A stretch of DNA of 43,478 bases, taken from contig JAICLU010000003.1 in NCBI GenBank assembly GCA_025925195.1, positions 1 to 43,478 on the forward strand. Reading direction: 5' to 3'. A program made the translations under genes and the position numbers. Each line of letters opens with the position of its first letter. Within the stretch, counting starts at the first letter, position 1. The DNA is from Thermoleophilia bacterium. Its GTDB lineage: Bacteria; Actinomycetota; Thermoleophilia; Gaiellales; Gaiellaceae. Of this stretch, positions 39,301 through 43,478 are shown in pieces. Under the pieces are notes generated by a model. The model was not told where the DNA came from. It ran no database searches and was given only the letters and a program-made list of their open reading frames with translations.

Positions 39301-40195
39301 CCGGTTCGGCGACGACTCGACCGACCATCTGAGCGCGCGCGAGGCGAGCGCGGCAGACGTCGTCGCCTCGTGCAACGCGATGGGTCTGTTCGGCGGCGGC
39401 GACGGCCGCCTCGTGATCGTCGACGACGCCGACCGGTGGAAGGCCCCCGACGTCAAGGAGCTGACCGCGTACATCGCTGCGCCGTCGCCGGAGACGGTGC
39501 TCGCGCTCGTCGCGGAGGAGATCAAGTCCGACTCCGCGCTCGCGAAGGCGGTCGCGAAGGTCGGGCAGGTGCTTGCGTACGAGGTGCCGAAGCGGAAGCT
39601 GCCGGAGTGGGTCGGCGAGCAGTTCGGCCGCTACGGCGGCCGCGCCGACCCCGACGCCTGCCGCGCGCTCGTCGAGCTCGTCGGCGACGACCTCGAGGCG
39701 CTGCAGAGCGAGATCGACAAGCTCTCCACGTGGGCGAACGGCGACGTCGTCACGCTCGACGACGTCCAGAAGCTGACGGCCGGACGTGGCGAGACGGCGA
39801 TCTTCGCCGTGACCGACGCCTGGGGCCGGCGCGACGTCGGCGCGACGCTGCGTTCGACGGAAGACCTGCTCGAGCGGTCGCACCGGCCGCGCTCCGGCGA
39901 GCTGATGCGGCTCGTGTCGTCGATGGTCGGCCACGTCGGCCGCGTGCGGCGCTGTCAGAAGCTCGCCGAGCAGGGCGTCCGCCCGCGCGATGCAGCGGGG
40001 ATGCTCAAGATGCACCCGTTCGTCGCCGAGAAGGCGTTCGCCCAGGCTGCGAACTTCTCGGCCGAGGAACTGGCGGATGCGATCGTCCGGCTGGCGGAGC
40101 TCGACGCAGCGTCGAAGGGCGGCTCGCGGCTGCCGGTCGACCTCGAGCTCGAGCGGGCGCTCGTCGACGTGACGCGCGGCGCGGCTTCGAACTAG
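39218..40195 (+). CDS. holA: DNA polymerase III delta subunit
   Basis: HolA opens the sliding clamp within the clamp loader (325 aa). It begins VPSELKPVYLLTGTDRPKIARAVRRLR and contains LFGGGDGRLVIVDDADRWK, VPKRKLPEWVGEQFGRYGGRADPDACRALVELVGDDLEALQSEIDKLSTW and the collar-domain KMHPFVAEKAFAQAANFS. GTG 39218 is chosen as closest to the family start; ATG 39206 would add MLGR. Position between comEC and rpsT is a conserved bacterial arrangement. The stop overlaps the convergent rpsT stop by 4 nt. Confidence 0.94.
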   Translation: MPSELKPVYLLTGTDRPKIARAVRRLRDRFGDDSTDHLSAREASAADVVASCNAMGLFGGGDGRLVIVDDADRWKAPDVKELTAYIAAPSPETVLALVAEEIKSDSALAKAVAKVGQVLAYEVPKRKLPEWVGEQFGRYGGRADPDACRALVELVGDDLEALQSEIDKLSTWANGDVVTLDDVQKLTAGRGETAIFAVTDAWGRRDVGATLRSTEDLLERSHRPRSGELMRLVSSMVGHVGRVRRCQKLAEQGVRPRDAAGMLKMHPFVAEKAFAQAANFSAEELADAIVRLAELDAASKGGSRLPVDLELERALVDVTRGAASN

Positions 40196-40461
40196 GCGTC
40201 GCGCTCGCCCGCAACGAGGCGAGCGGCCTGCGCCTTGCGGCGGGCGGCGGTGTTCTTGTGGAGGGCGCCGCGCGCGGCAGCCTTGTCGACCCAGCGGACG
40301 AGCTCACGATGGCGTTCGCCGACCTGCGCCGCATCGCCGGAGTCGGCGGCCTGGCGGAGGTTGCGCATGAGCGTCTTCGCGGTCGAGCGCCAGCGCAGGT
40401 TCTCGACCCGCTGCTGCGCCGACTGGCGGACGCGCTTCTCCTGTTGTCTGATGTTCGGCAT
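40192..40461 (-). CDS. rpsT: 30S ribosomal protein S20
   Basis: S20 is a primary 16S rRNA-binding protein (89 aa). MPNIRQQEKRVRQSAQQRVENLRWRSTAKTLMRNLRQAA and WVDKAAARGALHKNTAARRKAQAARL are standard. ATG 40461 has no ribosome-binding sequence; its 5' leader is about 31 nt and folded. S20 synthesis is autoregulated in E. coli, so the leader structure may be functional here. Confidence 0.97.
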   Translation of the reverse strand: MPNIRQQEKRVRQSAQQRVENLRWRSTAKTLMRNLRQAADSGDAAQVGERHRELVRWVDKAAARGALHKNTAARRKAQAARLVAGERDA

Positions 40462-40504
40462 GTTCGGCGTAGAAACGCCCGCTTTTGCGGGCGGCCGGAT
40501 GGTA
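40462..40504 (-). promoter_or_regulatory. rpsT promoter and structured 5' leader
   Basis: On the minus strand TACCAT (40499-40504, with an upstream TGC) is a good -10, placing the start near 40492. The mRNA would then begin with CGCCCGC-AAAA-GCGGGCG (40493-40476), followed by TTTCT. The 3' arm can alternatively pair as GGCGT-TTCT-ACGCC with the segment just before the start codon. Two mutually exclusive hairpins and no ribosome site suggest regulation, possibly by S20 itself. Confidence 0.45.
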
Positions 40505-40528
40505 GCAGGCTCCGGCCCGTCCCTGACA

Positions 40529-40534
40529 TAGGCT
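40529..40534 (+). promoter_or_regulatory. -10 box of murJ (leaderless-type)
   Basis: TAGGCT lies 7 nt before the murJ GTG (40542) and is identical to the minus-strand -10 box of the fadE-like operon. No ribosome site is present, so a leaderless mRNA is likely. Confidence 0.5.
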
Positions 40535-40541
40535 CCGCGGC

Positions 40542-42389
40542 GTGGACGCCGACCGCGAGCGGGAGCTACGCCGGCTCGAGCGCGACCGGCGCCGCAAGGA
40601 GCAGGGCAAGCAGCCGCTCTTCGAGCGCTCCGACCCGGTCGGTTCGGACACCGGCGGCTGGCCGCTCCTGACCGACCTGTCGGAGCAGCCGACGATGATC
40701 ATCCGTCCCTCCCGCCTGCGCGAGGAGGCGGAGCGGCGGGAGGCGCTCGAGACCGACCAGCTCTCGACGGCCGACACGATGGTCATCCCGCCCGCCGATG
40801 CGGCGCAGCCGCGGAGGGGCGAGCCCGAGGCGGGCGGGCGGCGCCTCGCAGTCTCGACCGCGATCTTCGGCGCCGCGACCGCGCTCTCGCGCGTGCTCGG
40901 CCTCGTCAGGGAGGTCGTCGCGTCCTACTACTTCGGCGTCAACGGCCGCATCAACGCGTTCACCGTCGCATTCCAGATCCCGAACCTGGTCCGGGCGCTC
41001 GTCGCCGACGCGGCGCTCTCGTCCGCGTTCGTCCCGGTCTTCAGCGAGCTGCTCGAGAAGGGCGAGCGCAAGCGCGCCTGGCGCGTCGCGTCGACGCTCT
41101 TCTGGCTGATGCTGCTCGGCCTCACCGCGCTGACGGCGCTCTTCATCCTCGTGTCGCCGTGGGTGATCGGGATCTTCGGCGACCCCGGCCACGACAAGGC
41201 GCTCGCCGTCGGGCTCTCGCGCGTGCTCTTCCCGATCGTGGCGCTGCTCGGCGTGTCCGGGATCGTCGTCGGGATCCTGAACAGCTACGACCACTTCACG
41301 GTGCCGGCGATCTCGCCGGTCTTCTGGAACATCGCGATCATCGCCGGCCTCGCGATCGGCGTCCCGCAGACGAGCTCGTCGAGCGGCAAGCTCTACGTGT
41401 ACGCCGGCGCGATTCTCGGCGCCACGTTCATCCAGGTCTTCCTGCCGATGCCCTGGCTGCGGGGGCGCGACGGCCGGCTGCAGCTCGTGCTCGACTGGCG
41501 CGACCCGGCCGTGGCGCGCGTCTTCAAGCTGATGGTGCCGGTGACGCTCGGCCTCGGCCTGATCAACGTCAACGCCGTCATCGACACGTTCTTCGCGTCG
41601 AGACTGATCGATCCGAACCTCGCACCGACCGCCATCCAGAAGGCGTTTCTCGTCTACATGCTCCCGCAGGGGATGTTCTCGGTGGCGATCGCCACCGTGC
41701 TCTTCCCGTCGCTGTCGCGCTTCGCGGCGCGCAACGACATGGACTCGTTCCGCCGCACCGTCAGCAGCGGCATCCGGCAGATCGCCTTCCTGCTCATTCC
41801 GGCCGCGGTCGTCAGCGCGCTGCTCGCGGAGCCGATCATCCGGCTGCTCTACCAGCGCGGCCAGTTTCATCCCTCGGCGACGCCGGTCGTCGCGGATGCG
41901 CTCGCCGCGTTCAGCGCCGGCCTCGTCTTCAACGGCGCGATGCTGATGCTGAACCGGGCGTTCTTCAGCCTGCAGTCGAACTGGATCCCGACCTCGATCG
42001 CGCTCGGCAACCTGTTCCTGAACGCGCTGCTCGACGCCGTCTTCTACCGCTTCGGCGTCTGGGGGATTCCGCTGTCGACCGCGATCTGCAACATCGCGGG
42101 AACCTGGGTGCTGTTCGTGCTGCTGCGCCGCCGGCTCGGTCGCATCGACGGCGGCGCGATCGCCTCGACCGTCGCCCGCGTCGCGGTCGCGTCGGCACTA
42201 GCAGGCGGGATCGCGCTCGTCATCTGGCGGGCGCTCGACGGCGCTCTCGGCCGGTCGTTCCCCGCGCAGGTCGCCTCGGTCGGCGTCGCGCTCGGCACCG
42301 CGGTCGCCGCATATCTGATCGCGTGCCGCCTGCTGCAGGTCGAGGAGCTGCGCGCGCTGTCGGCGCTGCGAGGCAGGCTGCGGTCGTGA
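40542..42389 (+). CDS. murJ: Lipid II flippase MurJ (MviN) with N-terminal cytoplasmic extension
   Basis: MurJ moves lipid II across the membrane for peptidoglycan synthesis. The 615-aa product has a charged extension of about 100 residues (GTG start, VDADRERELRRLERDRRRKEQGKQ onward). The 14-helix MOP-fold transporter follows: AVSTAIFGAATALSRVLGLVREVVASYYFG, AFQIPNLVRALVADAALSSAFVPVFSE, then the PQGMFSVAIATVLFPSLSRFAA and LLYQRGQF blocks. The extension contains Ser/Thr residues near TMIIRPSR and could be a regulatory or phosphorylation region, as in other actinobacteria; this is inference. The stop overlaps the next gene. Confidence 0.95.
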   Translation: MDADRERELRRLERDRRRKEQGKQPLFERSDPVGSDTGGWPLLTDLSEQPTMIIRPSRLREEAERREALETDQLSTADTMVIPPADAAQPRRGEPEAGGRRLAVSTAIFGAATALSRVLGLVREVVASYYFGVNGRINAFTVAFQIPNLVRALVADAALSSAFVPVFSELLEKGERKRAWRVASTLFWLMLLGLTALTALFILVSPWVIGIFGDPGHDKALAVGLSRVLFPIVALLGVSGIVVGILNSYDHFTVPAISPVFWNIAIIAGLAIGVPQTSSSSGKLYVYAGAILGATFIQVFLPMPWLRGRDGRLQLVLDWRDPAVARVFKLMVPVTLGLGLINVNAVIDTFFASRLIDPNLAPTAIQKAFLVYMLPQGMFSVAIATVLFPSLSRFAARNDMDSFRRTVSSGIRQIAFLLIPAAVVSALLAEPIIRLLYQRGQFHPSATPVVADALAAFSAGLVFNGAMLMLNRAFFSLQSNWIPTSIALGNLFLNALLDAVFYRFGVWGIPLSTAICNIAGTWVLFVLLRRRLGRIDGGAIASTVARVAVASALAGGIALVIWRALDGALGRSFPAQVASVGVALGTAVAAYLIACRLLQVEELRALSALRGRLRS

Positions 42390-43255
42390 ACGTCGGCTTC
42401 GTCGGCCTCGGTGCGATGGGGAGCGGCATCGTCCGCCGCCTCCTCGCAGCGGGGCACGACGTCACGGGCTGGAACCGGACGCCGGCGAAGGCAGACGCGC
42501 TCGTCGCCGAGGGGATGCGCCGCGCCGGGTCGCCGGGCGACGCCGCGGCCGAGAGCGACGTCGTGTTCACGATGCTGACCGACGCGCGGGCCCTCGAAGC
42601 GGTCGCGGACGAGCTCGTCGACGGGCTGCGAAGCGACTCGATCTGGCTCGACATGTCGACGATCGCACCGGACCAGAGCCGCGCGCTCGCCGCGCGGGTG
42701 CCGGCCGGCGCGTCGTTCCTCGACGCGCCCGTCAGCGGCTCGCTGACCACGCTGGCGGCGGGGCAGCTGTCGATCATGGTCGGCGGCGACCGCGCCGTCT
42801 TCGAGCGCGTCGAGCCGTTGCTCCTCGACATCGGGCCGAAGGTCACGTATCTCGGCGCACAGGGCAACGCCCTGCTGATGAAGATGGCGATCAACCTCTC
42901 GCTCGTCGTGCAGGGGATGTCGTTCTGCGAGTCGGTCGCGATGGCCGAGAACGCCGGCATCCCGCGTGAGGCGGCGGTGGACGCGGTGCTGAAGAGCGTC
43001 ATCGCCTCGCCGATGCTCCAGTACCGCGGACCGATGGTCCTCGAGGGCGGACGGCCGGAAACGCCGTTCGCCGACGCGGCGCTGCAGCAGAAGGACCAGC
43101 AGCTCGGGCTCGCGCTCGGCCGCGAGCTCGGCGCGCCGCTTCCGTTCGCGTCACTCGCGAACGAGTTCCTGACCGTCTGTCGCGCCGCAGGTCTGGGCGA
43201 CCAGGAGTGGATCGCGGTCTACGACGTGTTCCGACGAATGGGGGGAGCCGCATGA
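42386..43255 (+). CDS. NAD(P)-dependent beta-hydroxyacid dehydrogenase (3-hydroxyisobutyrate dehydrogenase family)
   Basis: This 289-aa protein has the Rossmann motif VGFVGLGAMGSGIVRRLLAAGHDVTGWNRT, the substrate motif FLDAPVSGSLTTLAAGQLSIMVGG and the catalytic Lys in GNALLMKMAINLSLV. ALQQKDQQLGLALGRELGAPLP is the usual C-terminal segment. The family includes 3-hydroxyisobutyrate dehydrogenase (valine breakdown), tartronate semialdehyde reductase and GLYR-type succinic semialdehyde reductases; the substrate is not settled. GTG 42386 overlaps the murJ stop, and its own stop overlaps the cupin start (ATGA). Confidence 0.92.
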   Translation: MNVGFVGLGAMGSGIVRRLLAAGHDVTGWNRTPAKADALVAEGMRRAGSPGDAAAESDVVFTMLTDARALEAVADELVDGLRSDSIWLDMSTIAPDQSRALAARVPAGASFLDAPVSGSLTTLAAGQLSIMVGGDRAVFERVEPLLLDIGPKVTYLGAQGNALLMKMAINLSLVVQGMSFCESVAMAENAGIPREAAVDAVLKSVIASPMLQYRGPMVLEGGRPETPFADAALQQKDQQLGLALGRELGAPLPFASLANEFLTVCRAAGLGDQEWIAVYDVFRRMGGAA

Positions 43256-43478
43256 AGCCCTACCGCACGACGATCGGCGACGTCCCCCTCGAGCAGGGCC
43301 TGCGCGAGGACGAGGGCTGGATCGACATGCAGGTGCAGTTCCTGATCGACGCGCGCGCCGCCGCCTCGGAGCAGCTCGTCGTCGGGCGGACAGTGCTGCC
43401 GCCGGGAGCGCGGCACGAGAAGCACGCGCACCCGAACTGCGACGAGTTCCTCGTCGTCATGTCGGGCAGCGGCGAGAT
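43252..43478 (+). CDS. Cupin-domain protein, 3' truncated by the window
   Basis: This frame starts at ATG 43252 (overlapping the previous stop) and runs off the right edge. MKPYRTTIGDVPLEQGLREDEGWIDMQVQFL leads into TVLPPGARHEKHAHPNCDEFLVVMSGSGE, which is cupin motif 1 with the HxH...E metal ligands. Function is unknown; cupins beside hydroxyacid dehydrogenases often act on small carbohydrates or organic acids. Confidence 0.85.
   Translation, partial: MKPYRTTIGDVPLEQGLREDEGWIDMQVQFLIDARAAASEQLVVGRTVLPPGARHEKHAHPNCDEFLVVMSGSGE

Overview
The window is a gene-dense, GC-rich stretch of bacterial chromosome. Many start codons are GTG or TTG, gene overlaps of the ATGA/GTGA/TGATG type are common, and intergenic gaps are short. 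The style and content (many acyl-CoA enzymes, a Liv-type importer, a comEA-comEC-holA-rpsT block, and genes whose -10 box lies only 6-8 nt before the start codon) suggest an actinobacterium. A deep-branching class such as Thermoleophilia is my inference. No rRNA or tRNA gene, CRISPR array or prophage was seen.

Layout. 1-1750: end of an oligopeptide/dipeptide ABC importer operon (two ATPases). 1762-2402: a REP-associated tyrosine transposase (RAYT) between two REP palindromes. 2399-3592: rsgA on the minus strand, with an upstream mini-ORF and structured leader. 3625-8163: an M14 zinc carboxypeptidase diverging from a BMP-family lipoprotein, an HMG-CoA lyase-like enzyme and an NhaA-DsbA fusion. 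8066-13199: a CaiB-type CoA transferase, two tandem GNATs and a MaoC hydratase (minus), then a GNAT and a DUF255 thioredoxin-fold protein (plus). 13196-13397: a second REP pair and a strong hairpin. 13447-18833: livKMHFG plus a histidine phosphatase. 18830-30468: lipid or acyl-CoA catabolism, including an ACAD10/11 (LvaABC)-like kinase/DUF6285/dehydrogenase trio and a tightly coupled seven-gene minus-strand operon. 30514-32382: two unknown genes and an EamA transporter.

32379-34207: a DsbA/FrnE-like oxidoreductase translationally coupled to lysA. Its active site reads UxxC because an in-frame TGA replaces the first cysteine of CxxC. A hairpin matching the bacterial SECIS rules follows the TGA. 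This is a probable selenoprotein that ordinary gene calling would truncate. 34213-36697: a leuS gene behind a leader peptide (MKELLTTR) and a terminator-like hairpin, a candidate attenuator. 36694-43478: a small membrane protein, comEA, comEC, holA, rpsT, murJ, a 3-hydroxyisobutyrate dehydrogenase-like gene and the start of a cupin gene.

The most notable items are the selenocysteine DsbA, the RAYT/REP system whose palindromes supply stop codons to neighbouring genes, the leuS and rsgA leaders, and the recurrent symmetric promoters between divergent, apparently leaderless genes.
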